Shown: piece by piece, positions 1-16,140 of the stretch | How positions within the stretch are numbered: position 1 is the stretch's first letter | Layout: the number at the start of each line of letters is the position of its first letter | NCBI RefSeq assembly: GCF_964340395.1 | Contig: NC_135553.1 | Coordinates: 7,670,001-7,717,500 of the forward strand | Origin: Glandiceps talaboti | Lineage: Eukaryota > Hemichordata > Enteropneusta > Spengelidae | Length of the DNA stretch: 47,500 bases | Reading direction: 5' to 3' | The notes under the pieces: model-generated | The model's database searches: none | Told to the model about the DNA's origin: nothing | Seen by the model: only the letters and a program-made list of their open reading frames with translations | Position numbers and translations under genes: made by a program

Positions 1-1225
1 CACGCTGTGGTAGATGGTGTGGCCGTCAATGACACTCGCCCTCAATACACACATCAAAACTACTTTTGTTTTGTATCTATCCATCTTACTTGATCCCAAC
101 AAACATACTGTTTGGTAGAATACAAAGGCTGGAAATCTGTATAACGGTTTGAAACAGAACAAGGAGAAAATTTGTATGTTGGTAAATCTAATAGAAATTC
201 TTTACAAGAAACGTGGACCTGTGTTAAGAGCTGCTTTCTACTTTGTACCGAGAATTACTAGTATGCTCGTTGTTGAAGATTGAATATTGCACATGATTTA
301 AACATTTAAACTATAACCAGAAAAAAATCACATGAACTGTAAAAACGTCCTCTGGCTTGTAGAGTGACTGTACTGAGCCCCCCTATAGGGGATCAGGCAG
401 CGTGCACTCATGGAAATATGATATTCATAATTTATAATAGAACTTCTCACCACAAATCAAACTATAATACGTCGTGTGCGTTGATTTGCAGTATTGTGAC
501 AACGGTCCAACACCATTAATATGTTGATTAAAGTACAGAAACATGTGGGTGTACGCATAAGGTTTCAACACTTTTCTCTGTCTTAGATTCTTACAAAATG
601 ACATCGAAAATGGTTCGGACTTTCAAAATGTCTTTGCTAGACGGAGGATTGTGTGGAGTTTCATACAAGAGACCTATCTACAATTCATTGGCCAAGGATT
701 TATAAGCCAAAGTATTGCAATTAAAGACTAACACGTGTAACACTTACGGTGTGTGAAATTTATCGAAACGTACACCAGGCATGACTATTCACCAAAACAG
801 TTTATTTTCCTTCATCACGCATGAAACACATCCACAGACTTATTTTCGTTCACACAGTGTTAGTTTTTATATAGCACTTTCCCACACTTTGCTCAAAGCG
901 CTATGTAATTATTACCCTGGCATTGATCTATAGCGGAACAACGGCCTTTTAAACTTCCTCATCAACTCCCTGAGTTTCATACTATGTACACTCCATTGCA
1001 GCCTCTGTAAAAACGTAAGCGCATAGCATTCACATTTCAGCCTCAATCCTACCAAGTCCCCAGAATTATACAGCTGGATGGACTGGGGCGCAAACTTAAA
1101 ATGTACTAACCCGATGACTTTAGCCATTCTGAAATAAACGGCAGCGACGTAAATTCAAAGCCGGCAACTCTAACCATTCGACCATTATGACTTTTTAAGC
1201 ATGAAATCATACACAAATTGATAAA

Positions 1226-1233
1226 CCCCCCCC

Positions 1234-1300
<67 letters not shown>

Positions 1301-1318
1301 CGCGCACACACACACACA
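1226..1318. repeat. C10 run followed by (CA)n microsatellite
   Basis: Ten C, one T, then about 40 CA units with a few G interruptions near the 3' end. The purine-pyrimidine alternation can adopt Z-DNA. Open frames across it on the minus strand (Val-Cys repeats) are artefacts. Confidence 0.97.
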
Positions 1319-4082
1319 TGAGATTATCTGTCTTAAAGTTACAATGTAGTTTATTTCAAGATAAAATTACTGACTACAAAAATGCATGGGTTTGCAAACC
1401 TAAAATTCTCTAGATGTTCAAAATGAACGCATGACAAAACAACAGAACAACTGAATGTGACTTCTTCCATCGATGGTTGATATTACTTGTAAGACGCTGG
1501 CACGTTCATTATTATTGGCCAAAGATGTCTGTTATAAGTCGTTTGACACTCATGGGTTATTTACAGAAACCGCCATCTGCAGTTGACTTTTAAGGGATTG
1601 TTTTGTTTTTCTCACTGTTCACCTTCGACACACTAAAGTCAAAGAGTGAAATTTATGTGTTATGCTCAATTGGATGTCATTGCAAAGCCAAAACATTAGT
1701 AATGGTATGATTTAATATGAACCTAACAATTGTTTGTTTGAAGAGATTGAATTTGTCAGTTTCTTAGGCGTCAACTTCCTAACTTTGTATGCCTGAAAGG
1801 GCCTTGAGAGAATCAAAACACGGGTTAGTCACGGCTACTTCAAATTAAAGACACTCACCAAAGCTAATCGTTCCCCTATAATGCACTCTCTTGTCGTGTG
1901 AACTGATCGGTACAAATTAAAGTCCCTCTAATATAAACCGTAATTGCACGAAATGGTGCTATTCCCAGTCATTAAAGTGCTATCTCGTTCGTCTAATCTA
2001 TCTCCGAGGATAAACCTCATTTATACATTGACTGCTTTGATTCCGTCGTATGTAGATAATCAACTGTTACGATGTTTGTTTCCTAGGAAACGGCACTTCT
2101 GTATTGTGATGTTGACCGTGAAATGAGAGGGGTCACAATGGGTGAATAGTGTTTTACCCTGTGAAAGCCACCATTGTGGCAGTACACAGCCCTTTTCACT
2201 TTGGGTGGCAATTTACAATGAAACTAACACTCTCTCAGTCTTGTCTCGGAAGCCTAACTCGTGCGGTTTTATTTGTCTCCTTTCTCGGCAAACTCTCATT
2301 GGTATTTTCCTTTCAGTGAATCTGCAGCTCATCCCACAATGTGTGATCTGTGATTTACACCTTTCTTCCTGCATATACCAGCTCGTGTTTCTAGACCTTT
2401 TATCTCGACTACTACACAATCTTACATCTAATTATCCTTCTCACTTGTCGAGTGGTTGATAATAATTGACTGTAATTTCATTAAGCTCATTAAGAAATCA
2501 AATCATGTTGTGAATAATCGACATGAGTAATTAACGTGATTAACGATATATTTGGTTTCTTCAAAGTGAAACAAATTAAACTCTCGTCCGCCTGTCACTA
2601 CTGTAATTACCCCCTCTCTACTACCGTGTAAGAAACCATTCACACGCTGCGCAGTCTACTTTAAGGTGTAAGATGTAGGGCTTGCGTAATTCATCAATAG
2701 ATTCTACATAACAAGGAAAGAGTGTACAAAAGTCGAAAGGTTAAACCTCCAAACGAATGCAGATGTTTGGCAGTGATTGTGTACTACACTAGAGGAAACA
2801 AAAAAATCCCCAAATTAATACCCTCGTGCTGAGAACATATATATGTTGGAATTATGACGTCAATTTCAATACCACATGGTTTTACTTACATCCTATCGAT
2901 TACCTTGTCTCTGCAGTAAGTGAACACATAGTGTGATCAGTATTACTTTGAACGACACCAACTAATGTCTTTCTCAGTGGTAGCATGACTTGTTAGAAAC
3001 AAACAAAAGCTATGTGCACTACGTGTCGACTTTCTGCATAAAGTTGGTGTCATTGATCTTACATTTTCATCTCCATTATCATTGTAATACATTGGAGTTG
3101 ATTTATACAAACCGGGACTCAGTTGGATGAAAAACTCGAAAAACGGTTTCATACCATCAACATTGGTTTGTTTTGTTTCCATTTGAGTACCCTGCCGAAA
3201 TATGTAAGACATTCTTTCAATTGACGGCCTAAGAAGGGTGACACTTTGATGTTGTTTGATCATTTCTTAGTTTGTATTCAAGTCACGTTAGTCCAAGTCT
3301 GGATGCCAAATAAAATGATGTCCTCCGGTTATCTAAGTCAACCACATTGGCCGCTCCCCAAATACCAATACAACAGTTCACAGAACACGGAGAAATTTTC
3401 TGATTGTGAGTCAGCCAATAACGATTCGTCTGAGACCATTTTTATTTCAGACTGATTTATCGATTAAAACCGTTCTACTTTGATTAATAGCTGAGCGAAT
3501 TCGTAATCTAAGTAGTCAGGTTGAAATTTCATCAAGATTTAAAAGGCCGAAGCATGATGAAACTCAAAGGTATCATGAAATCAAACTCGTTAATTCTGTT
3601 TAATATAGATGTTATGCTCTCATAACACTCCGTTTGCATCAAAATTGACAACAAATGATTTTATCTTTCTGTCTTTACTTGGAATCTTAATCAAGTAAAC
3701 TATACGCAATGTTCTAACTTGGCCTAGTACAACATTCGTCAAGATTACTAATGCCACAATGGAACATCTGTTACTTCTATTGGAAAGCGGTACAGATATC
3801 GCAGATATTGCCGATTTTATAAGTAGTAAATTATAACAACAAAATATGAACAAAATATTAGTGATTTTCAATAGAGTATCGTGTACTTTCCATCACCAGA
3901 TAGTAGTAATCTCATTTTGGTTGTTTTGATAGATTGGGTTTGGCAAATCACAGTATACGTATCTTTAAGATTTCGTTAAAAAGTTATAGATTTTGTTAGC
4001 GTGATATTATGAAGTACATTGTCCGACAAATTAGTGTACAATAGGTCATTAAAATAGTAGATATACATGTAGGAACTGATTG
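1319..4082. other. No recognisable feature
   Basis: AT-rich single-copy-looking sequence with only short open frames and no recognised protein motif. 2430-2560 has many homeodomain-like TAATTA/ATTAA words, which is not enough to call an element. The same description applies to bases 1-1225. Confidence 0.6.
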
Positions 4083-4592
4083 AGGAATGGATATATCACC
4101 ATGGGCACTGGTGAAGAAGTTAATACATCACCATATGATATTGTATGGAGTGGACATATCACCATGGACACTGGTGGAGAAGTTGTACATATCACTATTG
4201 GAATGGATGAAATGGACATCTCACCTTAGGCATAGATTGAAAAGTAGACAATCGCCATGGTGACGATTAGAGTGGACATATCACCTGTAGATGTGGGTTT
4301 GGATTGAAAGGTGAGTATATCAGTGTGAGTACAAATTAAGAATTGGGCACATCAACATAGAAACACACGGTTGTACAGATTGAGATGAGGACGTGACAGG
4401 ATTGGCATCCAAGAATTGGGAGTAACATGGTGGAAAATGGACATATCACCAAGAACATTAACGGAGAAGTGGACGTGCCATCTTTGATACACACAGAGAG
4501 AAGTCGACCTATCACCATGGACACTGATGGCGAAGTCGACATGTTATCACCATGGAAACTGATGGAAATGTGGACATATCACCATGGACAAG
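4083..4592. repeat. Degenerate minisatellite, 'GGACATATCACCATGGACAC' family
   Basis: The words GACATATCACCATGG, CACTGGTGGAGAAGT and variants recur about a dozen times at irregular 30-50 base spacing. One plus-strand frame (4427-4663) is open through the later copies because copies preserve CATATCACCATGG, but the frame has no known motif and the copies have drifted, so it is not called coding. Confidence 0.85.
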
Positions 4593-5639
4593 AACGAGGT
4601 ACTAGAAATGCTTCCAAAATCAAACGGGTAAAGGCCACAAACAAATACAATCAGCAGATCTGAAGTAGTGGCACAGATGTGAAATTAATTGAACCATTTC
4701 TATAGCTGCCTCGATGGAAACTGACCTAGAATTCTCCGCCTATCACTGTGCATTGTTGTCTATGAGCTTTCTCAATAGCTAGGCGGCTATCGTAAGCTTC
4801 GTCTCGTTCCATCAACCGAAGCCCTCGCAAATATTCCGATTGACACGACCATCTTCAAGAATAACGTCTAAAAAATTTTATCAGCGAATTCTATCCGTTA
4901 ATGTGAGTATGATACGCAATATTTCGTTATCTTTTTGCGAGTGGGTCGTGTGCGGTGGGTGACAGGTGCGATGGACATCGCCATAAGATGGTGAAAGCAT
5001 GCAGGTCAAAATATGTCATTAAACAACCATGTTTTGTACTGTACAATGTTTTTTAAATACTACAGGCATTTAGAGGGGGATTATCCAACATTGAAGTTTT
5101 CAACAACTTTTTGCCATTTCTGGTAATTTATCAAACAACATCAAATTTATAATTCTGAGTTGAATAAAAGCGACAGTTTCCACGTCGAGTGACAGTAACA
5201 CCCACAACTTGTGAACAACATAAACGAGCAATGTTTGCACCAGATAAAATAGTGTGATTTCAACAATGTTCAAGAAGGAATTAATGAACACATACTCGTT
5301 CGTGTTATCAGGACATTGTTGGGGACACTGCCTACTCAGCTGGTGCTATTTTTACTTCGACACAGAGAGAGAATTTTAAGTGCAAATCTCCGTTAGGCCG
5401 AATTTATGACAACGGATACGGTCACGAATAGCAAAGGTTCGTAGTCAGGTTACGAAGAGTACGCCATTTTCAAACTATCCCTACCCTAAAGATAGGGAAC
5501 ACCTCTTACAAATACTTGGCTTGGAAAGATTTGGTAAACGAGAAAAGGCATGTAGGTTCATTACAGCGATTGCTTGATAAAATAAGCTCGAAATACAAGT
5601 TTATTCTTCTAAGAAACTTTGTACTTTGAGTCAGTAGAC
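4593..5639. other. No recognisable feature
   Basis: Unique-looking AT-rich sequence without long open frames or obvious repeats. Confidence 0.55.
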
Positions 5640-6232
5640 CGCGGTGAAACCTGTTTTCCTGGTCATTGATTCACCCGTTAACTGCTCGTCCTTGATTGCA
5701 GCTGAGTTCTACACGACCATCGACTCGTCTTTGACGGCAGCTGAGTTTGTACTTGGTCACTGACTCATCCGTCAGTCACGTCTATGACGGCAGTTGAGTA
5801 TATACCTGGTCCTTGACTCAGCCGTCAACTGCTCGTCATTGATTGAAATTGAGCCTGTACCTAGTCACTGACTAAACCGTCAACTGCTTCTCTTTGATGA
5901 GTAGCTGAGTTTATACCTGGTCATTGACTCGATCACACCCATCAATTGCTCGTCTTTGGCTGCAGTTGAGTGTGGATCTGGTCACCGACTCACACCTCAA
6001 CTGTTCATCTTTGATTGCAGCAAATTCTCAAATTCTCACCCCTCAAATGCTCGTTTTGGATTGCAGCTGAATTTGTATATAGTCATTGACTCACCCGTCA
6101 ACTACCCCTTGTTTGAGTGCTACTGAGATTGCACATGATCATTGACTCATCCATTTACTGCTCGTTTTGGACCGACATCACTGACCCACCTATCAACTGC
6201 TCGTCTCTGAGTAAATGTGTCAATCTAACTGA
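5640..6232. repeat. Degenerate minisatellite, about 55-bp unit
   Basis: About ten copies of a unit built from TGCAGCTGAGTTTGTACC, TGGTCATTGACTCACCCGTC and AACTGCTCGTCTTTGAT. Early copies are most alike; the last ones (after about 6100) are truncated or strongly diverged, so the array is old and decaying. Confidence 0.92.
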
Positions 6233-8224
6233 CCATCCCTTAATTGCCTCTATACATTTCAGCTAATTGGGATACTAATTACCTGTTAATTATCACTATC
6301 AAATAGCGACGCTGAATTGCACTGAACTAGAACTCAAACGACTATAGACTTACAGCTTACGGAAGACCACATCCAGAGTTGGTTAATGGCCATTTTTAAC
6401 CGTAATTGAATCCAGGATCACAATTATCACCGCTCGCTTTTGTTTCTTAATTAATATACCTGGCTGTGATTCACTCAATATCGCATGATTAGGGTGCCCA
6501 TTCAGTCTCGAATGGGGTAAATATATTGTTCATCAAAATAAAACCAGTGAGGAATGTCTTAAGATTAGAAGTACAGTGATTTCTATCAATGGTATATTCT
6601 TGCTCTGGGTTAAGATATGCATTTGATAGAAGTCTGGTTGGTGATAAACCCTGTCATTATCATCATATGATTGGACTACGGAACGTTTATATGAATATCA
6701 CTGCTACTACGTGCATTTTCGTCCAAATCAGCGTGTTGTTTTTGTCTACACAAGAGAGATAATAATTAATGACATTTACCGTGGCATTTGTCTGTGTCTT
6801 GGATGCCAACTAACGGAACGCTTTACTAGTATTTCTTAAAGCAACACATTTTAATACAATTTCGGCTGAACTTTTGAGGACAACTCGTGGATGCTGTACA
6901 TATTAGCAGAATGCTGTCAAATACTCAGTCAAGTCGAGTTAATATAGGCATGTCTGTGTCGCTGAATAGTGTTTAGTTTGAATATTTTATATCTCGGTGA
7001 GTTACGTTAACTCTACCCTAAACTGTGTGCATTTTTCTTGGTATTTGAAACGGAGTAAGAGGTCATGAAATACATTTATGTTTGAATTCGGTTTCTGAGT
7101 AGAAATGGCGATATATTTAATATTAGAATTTTCGGCATTTTGCAATATGTTGCAACATTGGTATACGTTTCATTCGATGAATATATGTTTATATTTATGT
7201 AAATAGCGAATCTGCCCTCTAACTTCGCTACATCCTGCACTGAGTAATCGCGTGAAACCCTAATCTAGATAGAGTAGGAATACTTACATGATATATGTTT
7301 GTAATTATTTATACTGAATGTATGGCCGGATTTTATGCCCACAATATATAACATTTGGAAACCATCAAGTCGGAAAGACGTTACATTAAGTTTGTGTCGC
7401 GTTTGATCGAAGTTTAGTCTGGGTATAGCTGTAAGTTTTGCCATGTGTACGGTATTTTTTTTTTTTTTTTTACAAAATAACAAATCGTTCGTACAATTTA
7501 ATAAGGCTTTTTTAATTATCACCCAATATTCGATCGCTGTATAGCACCTATACCAGAATACCATAAACGCCATTTCGACGCGTGTGGAAATATAATAATC
7601 TAAAAATCGATATGAATAACTGTAAACACATTCTAAGTTGTACAGAATGATACGAAAATGAGCTACACGGGGACACTAATAACATTTTTTTTTAAAAATT
7701 GGAGCAATATGGTGACGAATTACTACAATTGCATATTTCATTCCAACCCATTATGAGTTAAAACAAGAAGACAAATGAGGGGGGGGGGGTCACCATGCAG
7801 TAGTTTTGAAAAGAAAACATTCAATAATCGAAAGATTTGGCCTTACTCTATTTCAAAATACTCACCAAAACTTGAGCTAACTTCTATGGGTAAATAACAG
7901 ATTGATGTTTTCCATCACAATAAGATGGTGAATAGCTAAATTTCTGCAGTGATTTCAAAAGGATAGGGAACATGCTTTCATATGGAAAGCCTTTGGGTAA
8001 TTTGGGTTACATGTACGTCTATTATCAAGAAAGATTGGTCCCACAGGTGCGCTCTTCCTTCAATAAAGAGAACTGTGATGTAGTTTTGTCTTTTTTATTG
8101 TTGAAGTCACGGTACTACTGGAATCGTCACACCCAGATAACCTTGTGTTGCAGCTTTGCAAAGTTTAAGAGAGAGAGAAGGCAATAGTAAGAAGAGTGTC
8201 CTTAGACTAGGAATTCGACCATCC
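6233..8224. other. No gene; T17 and G11 homopolymers
   Basis: No coding features. A T17 run lies at 7455-7471 and a G11 run at 7779-7789. The rest is AT-rich unique-looking sequence. Confidence 0.6.
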
Positions 8225-8630
8225 AGACAATTTAGAGTTGCGGGCTCGTATTGATAAGTTAGAGCTATACATGACATGTAAATTTGGATTACATCAGTTA
8301 GCCCCCATTGGCATATTACAGCAGTTAGCCAGTACACTGGCAACTTATAACAGAGCATGCAGTTAGTTCGCATTGACAATTTATGACAGTTTAGCTGGTA
8401 GTAAGAAATCACAGTACATGTAGTTAGCGCAGACTGACAAATTACAGCGTATACATCGAGCTCATGTGTGACAAATTACACTAGTAAGCTTGTACTGATA
8501 AATAATAGCAGTCGGTTTGTCATTGACAAATTACAGCTGCAGTTATCTCATGTTGACAAATTACAAGTTACCCCGTACTCACAAATTACAGTAGTTTTAA
8601 CTTGTATTGACAAATCACAACGGTACACAT
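8225..8630. repeat. Degenerate minisatellite, 'TTGACAAATTACAG' family
   Basis: About eleven copies of a 33-36 base unit centred on TTGACAAATTACAG followed by CAGTTAGC-like sequence. Copies at 8430-8620 are best conserved and the 5' copies are diverged. Confidence 0.9.
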
Positions 8631-10287
8631 ACTTGATGCTAGATTTAATTTGATTACTGCAATCTATTTCACGATTAAAGTTTAAGTAAATTCACATTAT
8701 AAACACCTAAACATTGTCTCATCTAAATCCTAGAATATTACTGTTACCATGGTTTTTTTCTCTACATAGCCCGGAGTATTTCTTCTACGTGCCAATAACC
8801 GGCAACCCATGAGGTTGTCTTCACCAAACTTCAAGTTTTCGAACTAACTACTTATCAAGACCCCATCGACGAGAAAATCGAAGATGTACTATGTCCATTT
8901 ACGACTTTATCCCGTATCTTCAGGATTATTTAAAGTGTAAAGACATTGAGTACTCGTCGATAATTAAAATTGCACAATGAATAATGGGAAACATGAGAAA
9001 TTCAAATTCTTAGATTAATAGTTGTATTTGTGTGCTGTTCGGGAACTTCTCGGATATCCAGAGAGATAATACGTGTACGTGTATGGTCAAACATACGCAT
9101 CTTGAAGGTCGGAACAAATTTTCAACAACACGTTAAGAGTGTACACGTATACATTGTGTATAATTCATACCCGGCCAGCTGAAGTTCCCATTTGCTGACC
9201 TAGCGATGCTCTGATAAAAGGTCCGAAAGCTAGCTATTTTTTTGGAAACCATTTTTGCTCGTTTATTTACGCCAGATATACACAACACAGTGACTGTTAC
9301 TCTTACTGAGCACGCACAAAGATACACGTACCATGTACCGCTGATACGGCCTTTGTGAAAAGTTTGCAAACACTTCAAGTATATTTTGTTAATTCGTAAA
9401 GTGTTCACATAAACCCACATATAAATATTGTATCTACTTCCATCATATTTATACAGATAATTGTTTATTTCAAAAGTTATTTTATTTCATGCAATGGACA
9501 AACTGACTATTTCACTGCTCACACAGTGCAAACACAGTTGGAGTCATCAAAGAAATACCGACCGTGGTTTTGAATTAAGGTGGGAAGTGTACACAGGGCA
9601 AGAAACACACAGTAACAAAAGGAATGGTGTTTTGGGGGGTTTACTTTAATACAGCTCCGTTTACTCTATTATAGCACATTTAAATGCTTTTCGGTGGCAA
9701 CAGTGATGGCAATACTAATGTGTAAAAATGACACCCGAAAGACGCACACATATCACATTCTAAACGACAGCTTCGCTATGATTATTTCACATCATGGACA
9801 CGTCCAACCTTAAATAATAACAAATCATATGTTACATCCAACAAACTTATGACTTAATCACATTGCTATTCCAACGATTTTAGACCTCAGTCATGCAACA
9901 TAAATGTACAATGCAAGCTTTACCGTATAAAGACATTTTTGAATCGAAGTATACATATCTGTACAATTCTATACTACGCGGTCAGTCATGATAAAGTGTG
10001 ATGTAACATTACTATGTGTTTCATATGCATCTATAAATGAACAATATACTCGACTGTACATATACATATAATTTATACGGCGATGACTAAAGGATTCCAA
10101 ATTATTTTGCTATCTTCGAAACTGTTGATAGTTATAAGTGTGTTTCATAATAATTTCTAGTAAGGCAGTAACTCACAGTTTAAACGATGATATGTTACGT
10201 ACAGATAAACCACCACTGTTAGAAATCTTCAAAACCAGATAGTCGTGATACACGCGTTTCTACATGAACATAACACACTAGACTCCC
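8631..10287. other. No recognisable feature
   Basis: AT-rich sequence with only short open frames (longest about 95 residues on the minus strand, no known motif). Confidence 0.55.
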
Positions 10288-10422
10288 ACATACATACATA
10301 CATACATACATACATACATACATACATACATACGTGCGTACGTACGTACGTACGTACGTACAGACAGACAGACAGACAGACTGACAGACAGACTGACAGA
10401 CACAGACAGACAGACAGACAGA
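10288..10422. repeat. Compound tetranucleotide microsatellite (CATA)n(CGTA)n(CAGA)n
   Basis: Three tetranucleotide tracts in series: CATA to about 10333, CGTA to about 10360, and CAGA with CTGA interruptions to 10422. CGTA and CATA differ by one transition and the CGTA part is self-complementary (TACGTACG). Frames through it (Tyr-Ile-His-Thr, Arg-Gln-Thr-Asp) are artefacts. Confidence 0.97.
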
Positions 10423-11427
10423 TCCATTACATAAACCTTTTTTATTACTAAGAAATTCAAACATTATAAGCATACAAATATTAATTATTGTTGTTAAATA
10501 TCTATCAAAATCTGAAAGTTTAGACGATCATTCGTAGAATACAGCAACTTTAGTGTTGACGAAACAAAATGTGACCAGAGTAAATTGGTGTATAATGAGT
10601 GACAAAAGTGGCGATACAAAGTTCTTTTTTGATACTGAAGTCTGAATCAAGCACTTAGTCATTTATTCAAGGTCTTGTAAGTACATATGCAAATCCCACT
10701 CCAAGACACCAGACAGTTTTACTGATAAACTTCAAAATGCCGTCACTTTTGTTTACGATAGACTTACATGATAATTTGAACAGAACTACTTGAAAAAAAA
10801 ATCTCCCCAGATCGATCGGGACACCTGTTAGCAAACACAGCCTGAGCACTTATGAGAAAGACGTGGCTTCCAAAGTTTTTATGGTATTATGTAACACAGC
10901 AGTTGTTAAGGTACTCCTGCACTATTAGTGTCCCCGGTGGAATTGTGACAATGGTATTACTGACACACTGGACAAGTTTGACCAACAGCCAAAGTTTCAC
11001 ATTATCACGGGCGACTCTAAGTATACACTTCTATGCATAGCCTATCGTCGCAATAAATAGTGCGATAATACTAATTTATAAAGGCTCTTACTCAAAAGTT
11101 TCCACTTTAAAAGAGATTGAGGGAGAATTACGGGAACAGCTATGTCGACTATGCAAAATATTAAGTGCATGGATATATGCTTGGTCACATACGAAACACT
11201 AATCCTTCTAAATAAGAATTCGAATGTACTCATCAAGATAGCATAAATCACACAAAACTGATTACCTACTTGTGGTTTAGACACTAATGTTCACCTCAAT
11301 ACGTGTATCTACTCCAAAAGAATCATTGATAAGCATTTGATTTGTCTACATAGTTATTCTACCGCGACCAAAGTCAAACCACAGTTCAATATTCTAGTTT
11401 ATGTCAAGTTGACAATGTGATACAAAC
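10423..11427. other. No recognisable feature
   Basis: No gene, RNA or repeat could be recognised; short frames only. Confidence 0.55.
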
Positions 11428-11625
11428 AATGAAACTTCAGAATTGAAGGACGATTTCCACTGGTCCAACAAGTCGATTCCACTACACACTAAATTTTAAT
11501 AAAACTTCAGATCGATCGACTATTTCCAAGGGTTTGACAAGGTGAGTCCAACAAATTGATGAAACTTCAGAATTGATGGACGATTTCCAATGGTCTGACA
11601 ATGCTATTCCATCAGACGCCCAAAT
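11428..11625. repeat. Three-copy tandem repeat, about 68-bp unit
   Basis: Three diverged copies of a unit containing AAACTTCAGAATTGATGGAC, GATTTCCAATGGTCTGACAA and a TCCA-containing tail. The middle copy has a GATCGATCGA variant in place of AATTGATGGA. Confidence 0.88.
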
Positions 11626-12084
11626 AGAAAATTCAACATTTTTCGAAGGTTTTATTATGTACAAACGTCATGAACAAAAAAATGTGTGAATCACCTAGTT
11701 TCCCTATAAATGTCACCGCGGTAAATAGTTTTTTTTTTCAAAAACCAACAACAAGTTTGGACATTGGCGTTATTCGATGCATCTAGACAACGACACATCG
11801 AGATGTTCCTCTGCAGAGAGCTTTATTTCAACTAATACCTTATTTCAGTTGAACTGACATGGCAGGCCAGATTTTCCCTGATTTAACAAGAGATGAATCG
11901 AAAATCCTGCTAAAAGTATTTTAACCAGGATTGTCAGAGCTGGAACCACGTGTATATTTTACTGGTTGAAAGTGGAGTCGGACTAACTTTTCGGATAAGC
12001 TATTTTCTTTAAAAAGAAAAAAGAAGAAGAAAAAAGTCCCGGAGTGCGTGTATTAAGTACAGGTACATAACAACTGACTTTGTA
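11626..12084. other. No gene; small perfect A/T hairpin at 12001
   Basis: Contains TTTTCTTTAAAAAGAAAA, a perfect short inverted repeat, followed by a purine run. Nothing else recognised. Confidence 0.5.
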
Positions 12085-12275
12085 ACCATGTTAAGCTGGG
12101 ATCATCTGTGTTCGAGGTGATAAATTAGTTGACTCAGCAACGATTTGTCTATATCAACCAGGATCATCTGGCAGGCGTGGTGATGAATTAGTTGACTCAG
12201 CAACGATTTCTATACATCAACTAAAATCATCTGGTGGTCGTAGAGATATATCTGTTGACTCAGAAACAATTTTTA
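12085..12275. repeat. Three-copy tandem repeat, about 63-bp unit
   Basis: Three copies share ATCATCTG, GTGATGAATTAGTTGACTCA, GCAACGATTT and TATATCAAC. The first and second copies are nearest to each other; the third has drifted. Confidence 0.9.
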
Positions 12276-12558
12276 CACTTTGATATGAGTGATTGCATGC
12301 TGTGGGATAATCGAAGCGATTCATTAAAGATTAAATAATTCATCAGAGCTTCTCCAAACGAAAATGATGTTAAAGAAATGATTATTATGAAATAAATCGA
12401 ACAATAATAACATGGTGTGGAAACTGTTAATTGAAATAGTTTGTGGACACAGCCAAAACCATAAATGCGTACCTTTAAATTTAATAACTGAGCATTGCTA
12501 TGGTATCGGAATTGTAAGGATGTAGGTGTCCTCTCTCTTCCCCTTTCTCTCCCTCTCA

Positions 12559-12559
12559 C

Positions 12560-12654
<95 letters not shown>
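12559..12654. repeat. C12 run followed by (TC)42 microsatellite
   Basis: A pure C run leads into an uninterrupted TC array on this strand, a homopurine-homopyrimidine tract able to form triplex (H-DNA). It is the strand complement of the GA array one kilobase downstream. Confidence 0.98.
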
Positions 12655-12656
<2 letters not shown>

Positions 12657-13373
12657 GTATTAGATATGAATGCGTGTGTCAGTTTATTTCTATGCTGATC
12701 AGTCTATCGGTCATGTTATGTTAGCAGCATTATTTGTTCATACGATGGAATACAGGTTATTAGGATTTTGATGTAAGCCCGAAGTAGTTTTTGAAAGTTT
12801 TATTACATACATAATAGAATAGAATTCCATTGATAGTTTGCGAAGCTGTAAACCAGGCATCATCACCAGTCCACTTCAATGGAATGGAAATGAACGAGTG
12901 GTCGTCACGCTACCGATATGACCACGTGATATCAACTCTGCTGCCTGCAGTGACCGTTACACTGTACTGACCATTTCAACCACCAACTTTACATTGCTGT
13001 CAACTCCAAACTTAATTAAGCTGTATACTATATCACTTTTGTCATCTAATATTGTTAATTTCCGGCGATGGACGTAATGACTTGGGGATTCGATTTACTC
13101 CACTGACAAGTAGAATTGATGAAATCCCACTTCTTCTATTGGATTATCTTCGTTACGGCGTTGAAACATGATTACTTCGTTGTTGGAATGCATATGTCTA
13201 TATTGTCAGTATCTAGCGATAGACCTAAATTTTATACCAGGTTTTGAATTGAATTGAACTATATGAGTAGCATATTATTGTATGTTATTGATAGAAACTC
13301 TGAGTTCAGGCATTTTGACCATCTTTGTCAAAACACTAAAAAAAACTTAGCGATTCGAAGATTAAGCCAGTGA
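12655..13373. other. No recognisable feature
   Basis: Unique-looking sequence between simple repeats; no open frame of note. Confidence 0.55.
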
Positions 13374-13415
13374 TATAAAATAAAATAAAATAAAATAAAA
13401 TAATATAAAATACAA
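13374..13415. repeat. (AAAAT)n pentanucleotide repeat
   Basis: About eight ATAAA units with one imperfect unit near the end. Confidence 0.95.
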
Positions 13416-13511
13416 TAATAAAGGAACAGCAGACGATAACACAATACGATAACATATTAGCACCAACATATATCATAATTTCGAACTAAATTTCAAGATG
13501 TTAAAATGTGT

Positions 13512-15904
<2,393 letters not shown>

Positions 15905-16140
15905 TATGTGTATGTATGTATGTATGTATGTATGTATGTATGTATGTATGTATGTATGTATGTATGTATGTATGTGTGTATGTATGTATGTGTGTGTGTA
16001 TGTATGTATGTATGTATGTATGTATGTATGTATGTATGTATGTATGTATGTATGTATGTATGTATGTGTGTGTGTGCACATGTGTGCGTGGGCACGTATA
16101 TATGTGCATGTATGTATGTGCATGTGTGTGTGCATGGGTG
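15905..16140. repeat. (TATG)n microsatellite with TG interruptions
   Basis: Long TATG array to about 16072, then a decaying TG/CATG tail. It creates Met-Tyr-Val-Cys frames on plus and Tyr-Ile-His-Thr frames on minus in all phases; none is coding. Confidence 0.97.
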
